In this document: piece after piece, positions 17,632 through 26,162 of the stretch
How the letters are laid out: each line of letters starts with the position of its first letter
Position numbering within the stretch: the first letter of the stretch is position 1
Origin: RGVD01 sp040403075
GTDB lineage: Bacteria > Bacteroidota > Bacteroidia > UKL13-3
Length of the DNA stretch: 35,010 bases
Assembly: GCA_040403075.1 (NCBI GenBank)
Contig: JBBALJ010000030.1
Location: 1-35,010, forward strand
Direction of reading: 5' to 3'
Position numbers and translations under genes: made by a program
The notes under the pieces: generated by a model
What the model was told of the DNA's origin: nothing
Database searches by the model: none
The model's input: the letters and a program-made list of their open reading frames with translations, nothing else

Positions 17632-18357
17632 CTAACTCAAAGTTTTGATACGTTTTAATAAATCTTCTCTAAAATTTCTTCCAAGTGGGAGCTGTTTGTT
17701 GTTCACAGTAACATATTCATTGTTGATTTCAGCCAAATGCAATGGATTGATGCAAAAACTTCGATGCACACGAACAAAATTATAAGGCTTCAATTGATTG
17801 AATAAACTCTCTAAACTGCACCTGATTGAAAACTCTTGATCTTTTGAAGTAAATATTTTCATCATCTTTCCATCAGCTTCAAAATGAGAAATGTCCTTTA
17901 TGTCTACCTTGAAATATTTCCTATCTAATTTAATAAAAAAAGTGTCCGATAAAATGTTAAGCAGTTCTTCATCCTTATCAAAAACATTTTGGGTACTAAT
18001 AGCAGTCTCAATGGCAGCATAAATATCATCCGTTGAAAAAGGCTTTATTAAATATGCATTCGGGTGGGTTAATTTTGCTTCATCCACTGTAGCTTTATCA
18101 GCATTGCTTGTAAGGTAAATAAAAGGTATGTGAACGTGGCAATAGATATGTTTTCCAATTTCTATTCCTTCATGCTTTCCACTCAAGTTGATATCTAAGA
18201 TAGCCATATCCACATGGTTATTTTCCAGGAGCTGAATAGCATCCTTAACAGTATCAACAGGTTCAAATGGGTCATAACCCAAATCCTCTAACATCATTTT
18301 CAGATTTCTAGCAATGATAAACTCATCCTCAACTATCATTATTTTAATGTTTTCCAT
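17632..18357 (-). CDS. LytTR-family response regulator
   Basis: This 241-residue two-component regulator has a receiver domain (about residues 1-125) with the acidic pair E10/D11, the phospho-acceptor Asp55 in AILDINL, Thr83 and Lys105 in YLIKPFS. A LytTR DNA-binding domain (about 140-241) shows DISHFEADGKMMKIF and FVRVHRSFCIN, the family's usual core. It therefore probably binds a promoter when phosphorylated. It lies 41 bases after a histidine kinase gene on the same strand, so the two form a pair. The next gene downstream, 224 bases on, is the giant LamG gene, which makes that locus a candidate target. That link is inference from position only. Confidence 0.93.
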   Translation of the reverse strand: MENIKIMIVEDEFIIARNLKMMLEDLGYDPFEPVDTVKDAIQLLENNHVDMAILDINLSGKHEGIEIGKHIYCHVHIPFIYLTSNADKATVDEAKLTHPNAYLIKPFSTDDIYAAIETAISTQNVFDKDEELLNILSDTFFIKLDRKYFKVDIKDISHFEADGKMMKIFTSKDQEFSIRCSLESLFNQLKPYNFVRVHRSFCINPLHLAEINNEYVTVNNKQLPLGRNFREDLLKRIKTLS

Positions 18358-18398
18358 TCGCAGTTCTATTTTTCAATTATACTATTTATCCATCAATT

Positions 18399-20267
18399 TT
18401 AATCATTCAAAGTTTCGTGACTTAAAAGCTTAAATCTTACCTTATACTTCAAGCCCAAACCATTATTCTCTAATTCAATATTTCCTTTTAATTGCTTTGC
18501 CAATCCATTAATTAATATGGATCCTAAACCCTTCTTTGAAATATCCTTTGCTATTCCAATACCATTATCGCTGTAGGTAAATATATAATCATTTTTATCC
18601 ATTTCTAAACCCAAGAAAATATGACCAACACTACGGTCTTCAAAGGCATATTTAAAAGAATTTGTGAGAAGTTCATTCACTATTAATGCCAAAGGAACCA
18701 AAGTGTCAAGATTCAATTCTATGTTTTGAGTTGAAATATCATGGGTAATTTGTCTACCAGTATTTTTGTAAGTATTGTAAATGGTTGAATAAAGGTTTTT
18801 CAGATAGTTTGATACCTGAATAGAACCTGTAAAATCCTCTTCATACAAACTTCTATGAACCAATGCCATGCTGTTAACCCTGAGTTGCGCATCTTTGAAT
18901 ACAGACTTCAGGTTTTCATCTTTTATCTCTCTCTGCTGTAATTCCAAAATGCTCGATATAATAGATAGGTTGTTCTTCACCCGATGATGAATCTCTTTTA
19001 ACAATAAAGCTTTTTCATCATTTTGTTGTGATATAAAGGCATTGGCTTTCTTATTATTGATGTAAGCTCGATAGATGAGCACTACAATAATTACCAATAA
19101 CACCATGGCAATTAATATAGATGAATTAATAACTCGTTGCCTTTTTAGCTGCTCTTGTTGGATTATTTCTTTTTCAAATAAAGTCCTCTCAAACTCAAGC
19201 TTGGCTTGCATTTTGGCCGCATCCTTATAATGTCTTTGACTTCTGATACTATCGTTAATTATAACTGAATATTCCTTGTAGTGAAGCGCAGAATCTATCT
19301 CTTTAATGGCCTTGTAATAAATGCATAATTGATCTGCCGCTTGAATACCAATGAAAAGCTGCTTGGCCTTTAAACCCATTCGCAAGGATTCTTTAGATTT
19401 CTCAATAGCCTCCTTGGTTCTGCCCATTTCGAACAATGAGAAGGACATGATATTAGGTAACTGAGGAGATTGAATATTGTATTTTTTGTCAATGCTATCG
19501 GCTATTTGGATATACCTCCATGCCGTTTTCAAATCCGTTTTATATAAGAGCCAACTCAATCGTTGATAAGCAAAAACCAAATTGCGATACGAGTTTATTT
19601 TGTATGATAATTTAATGGCTAATTGATCATAATAAATACATGAGTCTTTTTCATTAGGTTCACCTGTTCTGCTAAGAAGATGAGTAAAAAACAAGGCGCC
19701 CAATTCCCTGTATTTAGTGGCTAAACGAAGGGTATCTTTAATGGATTTATAATAATTTATGCATTCATGTGTTTGGGCAAAAGCTTCGGTATAATTTTCC
19801 ATGCCATTGTTTACCAAAATAATTTTCTCCAACACATTGTAGTATACATCCTTGTTATTGATTTCCCTTGCCTCTTTTAATAGCTCCAAGTATTTATCCA
19901 TGGTAGACGAAGGATTTATCCTTCTCGAAACTTCCAGCATACCCGTTTGAGAACGAATGACTTCAGCCTTCATTCCTAATTTCTCAAAAATTTGATTGGC
20001 TTTTCCGTAATAGCTATCTAATGAATCAACTCTGTTTAACAAAAGAAGTAAGTCGGCAGTCTCTAAATAATATTTTGCAGTATAGAGCTCATTCTTTTCA
20101 GCTTTTGCCTGAAAGATGCTTGTCTCATATAGTTGCAGAGCGGGCTCAAACTGACTTTTTTTCATCAGGGTTTTGCCCTTCAACATATTCGTTTCAAGGG
20201 TAACATTATCAGCCAATGCCCAAAAACGCAGAAAGACAAGACCAATTAAAAGAAGTGATTTATTCAT
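18399..20267 (-). CDS. TPR-containing sensor histidine kinase (HisKA_2 type)
   Basis: This 622-residue inner-membrane kinase has a signal peptide or first membrane segment (residues 1-19), a periplasmic helical tetratricopeptide-like region (about 25-350), a coiled coil, and one membrane helix near 381-400. A HisKA_2 dimerisation domain with KEIHHRVKNNL follows, the phospho-accepting His being about residue 427. The ATPase domain has the N box (NELLTNSFKYAF), the G1 box (YSDNGIGI) and a G2-like GLGSILI. ATG at 20267 is preferred to an upstream in-frame start at 20351 because the signal peptide begins there. Kinases of this form are usually paired with LytTR regulators in Bacteroidota, as here. 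The signal it senses is unknown; the periplasmic repeats suggest protein contacts rather than a small ligand. Confidence 0.9.
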   Translation of the reverse strand: MNKSLLLIGLVFLRFWALADNVTLETNMLKGKTLMKKSQFEPALQLYETSIFQAKAEKNELYTAKYYLETADLLLLLNRVDSLDSYYGKANQIFEKLGMKAEVIRSQTGMLEVSRRINPSSTMDKYLELLKEAREINNKDVYYNVLEKIILVNNGMENYTEAFAQTHECINYYKSIKDTLRLATKYRELGALFFTHLLSRTGEPNEKDSCIYYDQLAIKLSYKINSYRNLVFAYQRLSWLLYKTDLKTAWRYIQIADSIDKKYNIQSPQLPNIMSFSLFEMGRTKEAIEKSKESLRMGLKAKQLFIGIQAADQLCIYYKAIKEIDSALHYKEYSVIINDSIRSQRHYKDAAKMQAKLEFERTLFEKEIIQQEQLKRQRVINSSILIAMVLLVIIVVLIYRAYINNKKANAFISQQNDEKALLLKEIHHRVKNNLSIISSILELQQREIKDENLKSVFKDAQLRVNSMALVHRSLYEEDFTGSIQVSNYLKNLYSTIYNTYKNTGRQITHDISTQNIELNLDTLVPLALIVNELLTNSFKYAFEDRSVGHIFLGLEMDKNDYIFTYSDNGIGIAKDISKKGLGSILINGLAKQLKGNIELENNGLGLKYKVRFKLLSHETLND

Positions 20268-20576
20268 TAAAAAGTGAAAATAATATGTAGCAATAAAATA
20301 AAAATGTGTGACATAACGCAATGAGAGAGAATTTTGACAAAGCCACAACAACTATTCATTATTCTAATTAGTAACGATTTATGCATTTTCATTCATTCAC
20401 ATATTAATCTAGATTGAATCAACTTTTCGCCACATTCGCATTGATTAACAAGTTTTCTAAATAATTTCTTAAAAACAATTTTACCAAATACCTAAACAAT
20501 TTATTATTCGTTTTGCTGCTTTGGCAAATTCCGATTATGTTTGCCTTCTATACTTAAAAAGACCAATTTATTAAAA
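20268..20576. other. Divergent intergenic region between kinase and DUF2723 gene
   Basis: About 309 AT-rich bases separate two divergent genes. A strong plus-strand promoter lies at 20512-20543. For the minus-strand kinase I see only a weak candidate, a TTTG followed 22 bases later by TATGTCAC, which matches the consensus poorly. No ORF or RNA gene is visible. Confidence 0.5.
20512..20543 (+). promoter_or_regulatory. Consensus Bacteroidota promoter for the DUF2723 gene
   Basis: TTTG at 20512-20515 and TATGTTTG at 20536-20543 match the Bacteroidota housekeeping consensus TTTG / TAnnTTTG exactly, with a 20-base spacer. Transcription would begin near 20550, giving a leader of about 25-30 bases before the ATG at 20577. 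Confidence 0.75.
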
Positions 20577-23500
20577 ATGAGTAATTACAATAAGTACAAC
20601 AGCGTAATTGGGTGGCTTACCTTTATCATATCCCTGGCCACCTATACACTAACTTTAGAGCCTACGGTTAGTTTTTGGGATTGCGGAGAGTTTATTTCAG
20701 CTTCATATCGTTTACAAATCTGTCACCCTCCTGGAGCACCTTTATTCTTAATGATTGGACGCGTATTCTCATTATTATCAATGGGTGACGTAAGCAAGGT
20801 GGCATTTTGGGTAAATATGGTTTCGGCTACAACCAGTGCTTTGACAGTGGTTTTTATGTTTTGGACAATCACCCACTTGGCTAAAAAAATATTGGCTAAA
20901 GACGCTGAACCTAGCGGACAACAATCAATTGCCATATTTGCTGCTGGATTAGTAGGTGCTTTAACCCTAAATTTCTCTGATACTTTTTGGTTTTCAGCAG
21001 TTGAGGCAGAGGTATATGCATCATCAAGTTTCTTTACAACCCTAACATTTTGGTGCATTCTTAAATGGGAAAACATTGCTAACGAAAAGCATTCAGACCG
21101 TTGGTTGGTATTAATTGCCTATTTAATTGGTTTAGCTATTGGCGTCCATTTATTGAATTTATTGGTTATCCCAGCCATAGTATACGTTTACTATTTCAAA
21201 AAATACAAATCAACACGTAATGGTTTCTTAAAAGCTACAGGTGTGGCTGTATTTGCCATCGGTATTGTGCAATTTGGCATCATCCCTGGTGTTCCTAAAT
21301 TGGCAACTATTTTCGATTATTTGTTTGTTAATTCATTCGGAATGCCTTTTAACTCAGGTGCGCTTTTCACGATAGCATTGTTATTTGCCATATTAACTTG
21401 GGCAATTATTTATACAACCCGCAATGGCAAAGTAGTTCTTAATACTGCCGTTCTTTGTGTTACTTTCATCATGATTGGATATTCAAGTTATGTGATGATT
21501 CCTATTCGTTCATTGGCTAATCCACCCATTGATATGAACGACCCTGAACAACCATTCTCATTGTTATCATATCTTAACCGTGAGCAATACGGTGAAAACC
21601 CATTAATCTACGGACAATACTTTTATGCTAAAGTGATAGATATAGAGAAAAAAGGCATGAACTACCGTAAAGGTGCCGACAAATACGAAGAAGCTGGTGA
21701 GAAAATGGAGCGTGTGTATGATCCAAAAGATTGTACCATCCTTCCTCGTATGTGGGCTGATAGAGCTGATTACGTGCAAAGCTACCGCCAATGGGAGAAT
21801 ATGCCAGGTGAAAAGCGTGCAACCTTTGGTAAAAATATTGACTTCTTATTATCATACCAATTGGGGTTCATGTATTGGAGATACTTCTTCTGGAACTTTG
21901 TAGGTCGCCAAAATGATGACCAAGGTTTTGGAGATATTGTAAGAGGTAACTGGAAATCTGGTATTACCTTCCTTGATGAATGGAGATTAGGCCCGCAAAG
22001 CAATATGCCCGATTCTATCAAAAACAGCAAAGCAAATAATTCATACTTTGGTATTCCATTAATTCTTGGAATATTAGGTTTGATATTCCATTTCCGCAAG
22101 GCAAAAGAAGATGCCATTGTTATTTCAACCCTTTTCTTGTTTACTGGATTCTTTATCATTCTATACCTGAACTTCCCTGCACACCAGCCTCGTGAGCGTG
22201 ACTATGCTTACGTTGGTTCATACCAAACCTTCATGATTTGGGTAGGGTTGGGTGTTCTTTGGATTGTTGATTTCCTTTCGAGACGCATGAATGCACAAGC
22301 GGCTACCTTTATTGCAGGTGGTGTTGGTTTGGTAGGTTCTCCTGTTATTTTAGCTAACCAAAACTGGGATGACCATAACCGTGCAAACCGTTATACTGCT
22401 TTACACTTTGCTGAAGATTATTTGAATAGTTGTGCTCCTAATTCTATCCTTTTCACCAATGGTGATAATGACACCTACCCATTGTGGTATGCACAAAACG
22501 TAGAAGGCATAAGGGCTGATATCCGAGTAATCAATTTAAGTTTATTAAATACTGATTGGTATGCTGATGCTTTAAAACGTAAAAACTACGATTCAGAGCC
22601 TGTTGATTTCAGCATGACACCTGATAAATATTCACAAGGAAACCGTGATTACGTAGTTTATTACGAAAATCCATCATTAGAAGCTAAATACGGTATTAAC
22701 AAAAACGATTACTACCCTATCAACAATATCATGGCCTTTATCAATGATGATAATGATCCTATGGGAACTGTTGAAACACAAGGTGGCGAGAAATTGCACT
22801 ACTACCCTACAAAACGCTTTAGTTTGATTATTGATAAACAAGCTTGTTTGAAAAATGGTGTGGTACAACCTAAAGATGCAGCGCTAATGGTAGATAGTAT
22901 CAAATGGGAAATTGGCAATAGCAATTTGATGAAAGCAGATTTAATCGTGCTAGATATCATTGCAGCTAATATCAATAAAAGACCTATTTGCTGGGCCATT
23001 ACTACTGGTAGCGATGTGTATTTAAACCTTCAAAAATATTTCCAATTGGAAGGTTTGACTTATCGTTTAGTGCCTATCGAAAACACCAACAATGGTGCAG
23101 ATGGAACGGTTGGACGTATCAATACAGATATTCTTTATACCAACTTGATGACCAAGTTTAAATTTGGTAACATGAACGACCCTAAAGTATATCTTGATGA
23201 AACTATTTTACGCCAAACTAAAAACTTCAAGAATATATTCTTTAGATTGTCGGAATCATTGGTTAACGAAGGCAAAAAAGACAGCGCTGTGAAAGCATTA
23301 GATTTCTGCCAAAGCATGATGCCAAAAGAAACTGTGCCTTTGGATGTGTTCTCTGTAAGAATGGTTGAAGGATATTATTTATCAGATGCAAAAGACAAAG
23401 GTGCTAAACTATTAAAAGAAATTTTTGAGTATCACACCGAAAAGGTGAAGTATTTCATGAGTTTCAAAAAAGGCAACAAACTAAAATCTGTTCAGTCTGA

Positions 23501-23618
23501 CATTGAAGAAAACATGCAAATTGCTGGCTATTGTGCTCAATTAGCTGAGATACACAAAGACGAAAAATTGACTAAAGAATTCCAAGCAGAATTAACCAAG
23601 CTTCAAGCTGGTTCATAA
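20577..23618 (+). CDS. DUF2723 integral membrane protein (GT-C/O-mannosyltransferase-like)
   Basis: This 1013-residue protein has an N-terminal polytopic membrane half (about residues 10-570) and a soluble C-terminal half. The N-terminus carries the family hallmark EPTVSFWDCGEF (acidic D35 and E38) followed by HPPGAPLF, where GT-C glycosyltransferases carry catalytic acidic residues in the first extracytoplasmic loop. The family includes human TMEM260, reported as a protein O-mannosyltransferase. Bacteroidota commonly O-glycosylate secreted proteins, so a role in envelope glycosylation is plausible but inferred. ATG at 20577 is chosen over an upstream TTG at 20541 because the TTG lies inside the promoter -7 element. 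It is probably a single-gene transcript, with its own promoter and a hairpin terminator about 80 bases after the stop. Confidence 0.88.
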   Translation: MSNYNKYNSVIGWLTFIISLATYTLTLEPTVSFWDCGEFISASYRLQICHPPGAPLFLMIGRVFSLLSMGDVSKVAFWVNMVSATTSALTVVFMFWTITHLAKKILAKDAEPSGQQSIAIFAAGLVGALTLNFSDTFWFSAVEAEVYASSSFFTTLTFWCILKWENIANEKHSDRWLVLIAYLIGLAIGVHLLNLLVIPAIVYVYYFKKYKSTRNGFLKATGVAVFAIGIVQFGIIPGVPKLATIFDYLFVNSFGMPFNSGALFTIALLFAILTWAIIYTTRNGKVVLNTAVLCVTFIMIGYSSYVMIPIRSLANPPIDMNDPEQPFSLLSYLNREQYGENPLIYGQYFYAKVIDIEKKGMNYRKGADKYEEAGEKMERVYDPKDCTILPRMWADRADYVQSYRQWENMPGEKRATFGKNIDFLLSYQLGFMYWRYFFWNFVGRQNDDQGFGDIVRGNWKSGITFLDEWRLGPQSNMPDSIKNSKANNSYFGIPLILGILGLIFHFRKAKEDAIVISTLFLFTGFFIILYLNFPAHQPRERDYAYVGSYQTFMIWVGLGVLWIVDFLSRRMNAQAATFIAGGVGLVGSPVILANQNWDDHNRANRYTALHFAEDYLNSCAPNSILFTNGDNDTYPLWYAQNVEGIRADIRVINLSLLNTDWYADALKRKNYDSEPVDFSMTPDKYSQGNRDYVVYYENPSLEAKYGINKNDYYPINNIMAFINDDNDPMGTVETQGGEKLHYYPTKRFSLIIDKQACLKNGVVQPKDAALMVDSIKWEIGNSNLMKADLIVLDIIAANINKRPICWAITTGSDVYLNLQKYFQLEGLTYRLVPIENTNNGADGTVGRINTDILYTNLMTKFKFGNMNDPKVYLDETILRQTKNFKNIFFRLSESLVNEGKKDSAVKALDFCQSMMPKETVPLDVFSVRMVEGYYLSDAKDKGAKLLKEIFEYHTEKVKYFMSFKKGNKLKSVQSDIEENMQIAGYCAQLAEIHKDEKLTKEFQAELTKLQAGS

Positions 23619-23627
23619 TCATTAATC

Positions 23628-23689
23628 GTCATTGCAATAGAAGTGAAACAATTTGAAGAAATGGATTGATAAACTAAACAAGCAATGAC
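23628..23689. repeat. Degenerate intergenic palindrome (GTCATTGC / GCAATGAC)
   Basis: GTCATTGC (23628-23635) and GCAATGAC (23682-23689) are perfect inverted copies 46 bases apart. The ends resemble the short GTCATTGC-type dispersed palindromic repeats seen in many bacterial genomes, with a decayed centre. The repeat identity is from memory and would need a genome-wide search. Confidence 0.45.
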
Positions 23690-23698
23690 AAATACCAT

Positions 23699-23746
23699 AA
23701 GCGCAGAGTATCAAGAATAATCCCTTGCTTCTCTGCGCTTCTGTTT
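23699..23746 (+). terminator. Hairpin terminator after the DUF2723 gene
   Basis: AAGCGCAGAG (23699-23708) pairs perfectly over 10 bp with CTCTGCGCTT (23731-23740). An inner CAAG/CTTG pair lies in the loop, and CTGTTTTAAAA follows. The short T-run makes it a plausible intrinsic terminator. It also resembles CGCAGAG-type dispersed repeats. Confidence 0.6.
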
Positions 23747-23759
23747 TAAAATAAAAGAA

Positions 23760-24512
23760 ATGTACAATCAAAACAAAGCCTCAAACCCTCTTCTTGTCTA
23801 TGGTATTCACGCCATTGAAGAGGCTGTAAACAATGGCAAAGAAATTCAAAAAGTGCTACTTCAAAGAGGTATAAGCAACCCTGCCATTGAACATTTGTTG
23901 CAGCTTTGTAAGCACCACCAAATACCCTTTCAATACGTTCCTAAGGAGAAATTTTTTGCTTATAAAAACAAAAACCACCAAGGGGCAGTAGCCTATATTT
24001 CACCTATTAGCTACCACAATATTGAAATGCTTTTGCCTCAATTGTTTGAAGAGGGTAAAGAGCCTTTTATTTTAATTTTAGATAAAGTAACCGATACCCG
24101 AAACTTTGGTGCCATTGCTCGTTCTGCATATTGCGCAGGTGTACACGCCATAGTGGTTCCTTTTGCAGATGCAGCACCTGTGACTGATGATGCCATCAAA
24201 ACTTCAGCAGGGGCTTTGCTTCAAATACCAGTTTGTAGAGAAAAGAACTTGAAAACGGTAATTGAATTGATGAACCAAAGTGGTCTTGCCACCCTGGCCT
24301 GCAGCGAGAAAGCAAGCAAAAACTTGCAAGATGTTGACCTTACTGGACCTCTTGCTATTGTAATGGGTAATGAAGAAAAAGGCATTAGCCCTGATATTAT
24401 GAAACGCTGCACTTACCTAGGCAAAATTCCATTGGAGTTTGGTGTTCAATCTTTAAATGTTTCAGTGGCATGTGGTATAGCACTATACGAAGCTGTTAGA
24501 CAACGCATATAA
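23760..24512 (+). CDS. rlmB: 23S rRNA 2'-O-methyltransferase, RlmB/TrmH (SpoU) family
   Basis: This 250-residue SPOUT methyltransferase has an N-terminal substrate-binding domain (about residues 10-85, starting VYGIHAIEEAV). The trefoil-knot catalytic domain (about 100-250) shows motif 1 (DKVTDTRNFGAIARSA, with the conserved N and R), motif 2 (IVMGNEEKGISP) and motif 3 (IPLEFGVQSLNVSVACGIALYEAVRQR region). RlmB methylates the ribose of G2251 in the 23S rRNA P-loop using S-adenosylmethionine. Length and motif order fit RlmB, though related TrmH-family enzymes acting on other RNA positions cannot be excluded from sequence alone. Its stop codon overlaps the ATG of the next gene by one base (TAATG), so the two are co-transcribed. 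Confidence 0.88.
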   Translation: MYNQNKASNPLLVYGIHAIEEAVNNGKEIQKVLLQRGISNPAIEHLLQLCKHHQIPFQYVPKEKFFAYKNKNHQGAVAYISPISYHNIEMLLPQLFEEGKEPFILILDKVTDTRNFGAIARSAYCAGVHAIVVPFADAAPVTDDAIKTSAGALLQIPVCREKNLKTVIELMNQSGLATLACSEKASKNLQDVDLTGPLAIVMGNEEKGISPDIMKRCTYLGKIPLEFGVQSLNVSVACGIALYEAVRQRI

Positions 24513-25258
24513 TGAAAGCAAAAATACATTGGAATCAACAAAACTTTGAGGTGGATTTATCCAAACCTATTGATATATCAATCCCTTTAAAAAGTGGAAA
24601 CGATAACCCCAATGGATTCTATATTGATGCACCTAGATTTGAGCCTGTGCGAGTGGGCGATTTTGTTGGGTCTGTAGCCGCAGGTGCTGGATGCAATTGT
24701 GAAAACCTTTATCTAAACGCTCACGGAAATGGCACCCATACCGAATGTGTAGGACATATTTCATTGGAAAGAATCACCATCAACCAATGCCTAAAACAGT
24801 TTTATGCCATGGCACAATTGATTAGTATCGCCCCCAAATTACAAAGCAATGGTGATTGGGTGGTGATGTTGGAAGACATAAAACCCTTGTTGGAAAAGGA
24901 TATTGAAGGACTTGTTTTACGCACCCTTCCTAATATTTCAGACAAACTGCATAAAGCCTATTCTGGAACCAATCCCACTTATGTGGAGCCTGCTTTAACG
25001 GCTTATCTTTGCGAAAATAATATCAAACATTTCTTACTCGATTTGCCTTCGGTGGATAGAGAAGAAGATGAAGGAAAACTAGAAGCGCATCATGCCTTTT
25101 GGAACTATCCAAGCGCACCAAGATTGGATGCCACCATTACTGAATTTATATTTGTGAAGGATGAAATTCAAGATGGTTTATATTTATTAAACCTCCAAAT
25201 TGCCTCATTCGAGAGCGATGCCAGCCCTAGCAAGCCGGTACTATATGCAATAAAATAA
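24512..25258 (+). CDS. Cyclase / kynurenine formamidase-like metal-dependent hydrolase
   Basis: This 248-residue protein belongs to the cyclase family (PF04199 type). The metal-binding signature HGNGTHTECVGH (residues 71-82) matches the HxxxTHxExxxH pattern that binds zinc or manganese in bacterial kynurenine formamidase (KynB) and related amide hydrolases. DISIPL near residue 21 is the usual opening strand. In this family the enzyme hydrolyses N-formylkynurenine or opens and closes other cyclic amides. No other tryptophan-catabolism gene is nearby, so the substrate is unknown. The start overlaps the rlmB stop by one base, which suggests translational coupling but not a shared pathway. Confidence 0.85.
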   Translation: MKAKIHWNQQNFEVDLSKPIDISIPLKSGNDNPNGFYIDAPRFEPVRVGDFVGSVAAGAGCNCENLYLNAHGNGTHTECVGHISLERITINQCLKQFYAMAQLISIAPKLQSNGDWVVMLEDIKPLLEKDIEGLVLRTLPNISDKLHKAYSGTNPTYVEPALTAYLCENNIKHFLLDLPSVDREEDEGKLEAHHAFWNYPSAPRLDATITEFIFVKDEIQDGLYLLNLQIASFESDASPSKPVLYAIK

Positions 25259-25288
25259 TTCGAGCTTAAATAGAATTTACAAAAAACC

Positions 25289-25326
25289 TTGCACTTCAAA
25301 TTCTTTATCGTAATATTGCAATATTA
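25289..25326 (+). promoter_or_regulatory. ars promoter with overlapping ArsR operator palindrome
   Basis: TAATATTG (25311-25318) and CAATATTA (25319-25326) form a perfect 16-bp palindrome ending 4 bases before the arsR ATG. The left arm is also the likely -7 element (TAnnTTTG with one mismatch), with a TTGC -33 element at 25289-25292 and an 18-base spacer. An ArsR dimer bound here would block transcription of its own operon, the usual mode for this family. Confidence 0.75.
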
Positions 25327-25330
25327 AATT

Positions 25331-25663
25331 ATGGGTGCAACTAAAACAGATCATTTTACCGACAAGCAAAACAGTATCGCTAGCATGGCCAAGGCATTGG
25401 GCCATCCTGCGCGCATTGCCATTGTTGAATACCTTCTAAAAGTAAATGAATGTATATGTGGGGATATTGTTAACGAATTGCCATTAGCACAGGCAACTGT
25501 ATCCCAGCATTTAAAGGAATTGAAGGTTGCTGGCATTATCAAGGGGAACATTGAAGGTAATTCAATCTGCTATTGTATAGATGAACAAGCCATCGAAAAG
25601 CTTCAAAAATACTTTGGAAACATTTCAGAAAAACTAAATAAGAAAAAGAAAAACTGTTGTTAA
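25331..25663 (+). CDS. arsR: ArsR/SmtB-family metalloid-responsive repressor
   Basis: This 110-residue winged-helix repressor has LGHPARIAIVEYLL as its first helices, then NECICGDIV with Cys41 and Cys43, the position of the arsenite-binding CxC site in classical ArsR (ELCVCDL). The recognition helix is around LAQATVSQHLKEL, followed by a wing (GNSICYCI). A C-terminal CC pair could add metalloid ligands. It should repress the operon and release DNA when As(III) or Sb(III) binds the cysteines. The operator directly upstream and the DUF6428 and ACR3 genes downstream support an arsenic role. The gene looks intact although part of its operon does not. Confidence 0.9.
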   Translation: MGATKTDHFTDKQNSIASMAKALGHPARIAIVEYLLKVNECICGDIVNELPLAQATVSQHLKELKVAGIIKGNIEGNSICYCIDEQAIEKLQKYFGNISEKLNKKKKNCC

Positions 25664-25675
25664 TACGATAAAATC

Positions 25676-26146
25676 ATGACACTAGAACAAATTAAAAACC
25701 AATTAGCCCATATGGATAATGTAAACTTCGAGTTGCCTAACGGAAGTTTCGTACCTGCTCATTTCCATGTTACAGAAGTTGGCGTTATAACTAAACATTT
25801 CATTGATTGTGGGGGCAGCATTCGAAACGAAAAAGTGGTGAATTTTCAGTTGTGGGAAGCAAATGATTTTGACCATAAACTAAAACCACAAAAACTATTA
25901 AACATCATAGCTCTGTCTGAGCGAAAACTAGGTATTGACAGCCAATTGGAAGTTGAAGTTGAATACCAATCAGACACCATTGGTAAGTACGATTTAGACT
26001 TTAGCGGAGATCATTTTATGTTGGTATCAAAGCAAACCAATTGCTTGGCTTCTGACAAATGTGGTATTCCACCTGAAAAACTAAAAATATTAACCCCTGA
26101 AACAAGCGCAGAATCTTGCTGCACACCAGGTGGTGGATGCTGCTAA
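25676..26146 (+). CDS. DUF6428-family protein of ars operons
   Basis: This 156-residue soluble protein, without signal peptide or membrane segment, matches the small proteins annotated DUF6428 that follow arsR in Bacteroidota arsenic operons. It has GSFVPAHFHVTEVG near residue 23 and CGGSIR near 45. Its C-terminus is cysteine-rich, with CLASDKCG and a final SCCTPGGGCC, which suggests soft-metal or metalloid binding. It starts 12 bases after the arsR stop, so the two are co-transcribed. The biochemical function is not established. A role as arsenite chaperone or sensor is inference from cysteine content and position. Confidence 0.8.
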   Translation: MTLEQIKNQLAHMDNVNFELPNGSFVPAHFHVTEVGVITKHFIDCGGSIRNEKVVNFQLWEANDFDHKLKPQKLLNIIALSERKLGIDSQLEVEVEYQSDTIGKYDLDFSGDHFMLVSKQTNCLASDKCGIPPEKLKILTPETSAESCCTPGGGCC

Positions 26147-26162
26147 TCTTATTATTCAAAAA

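Noticed and set aside
17614..17637. AGTTAGT/ACTAACT inverted repeat as terminator of the response-regulator gene
   Set aside because: AT-rich, overlaps the stop codon and lacks a proper T-run; noted only as weak.
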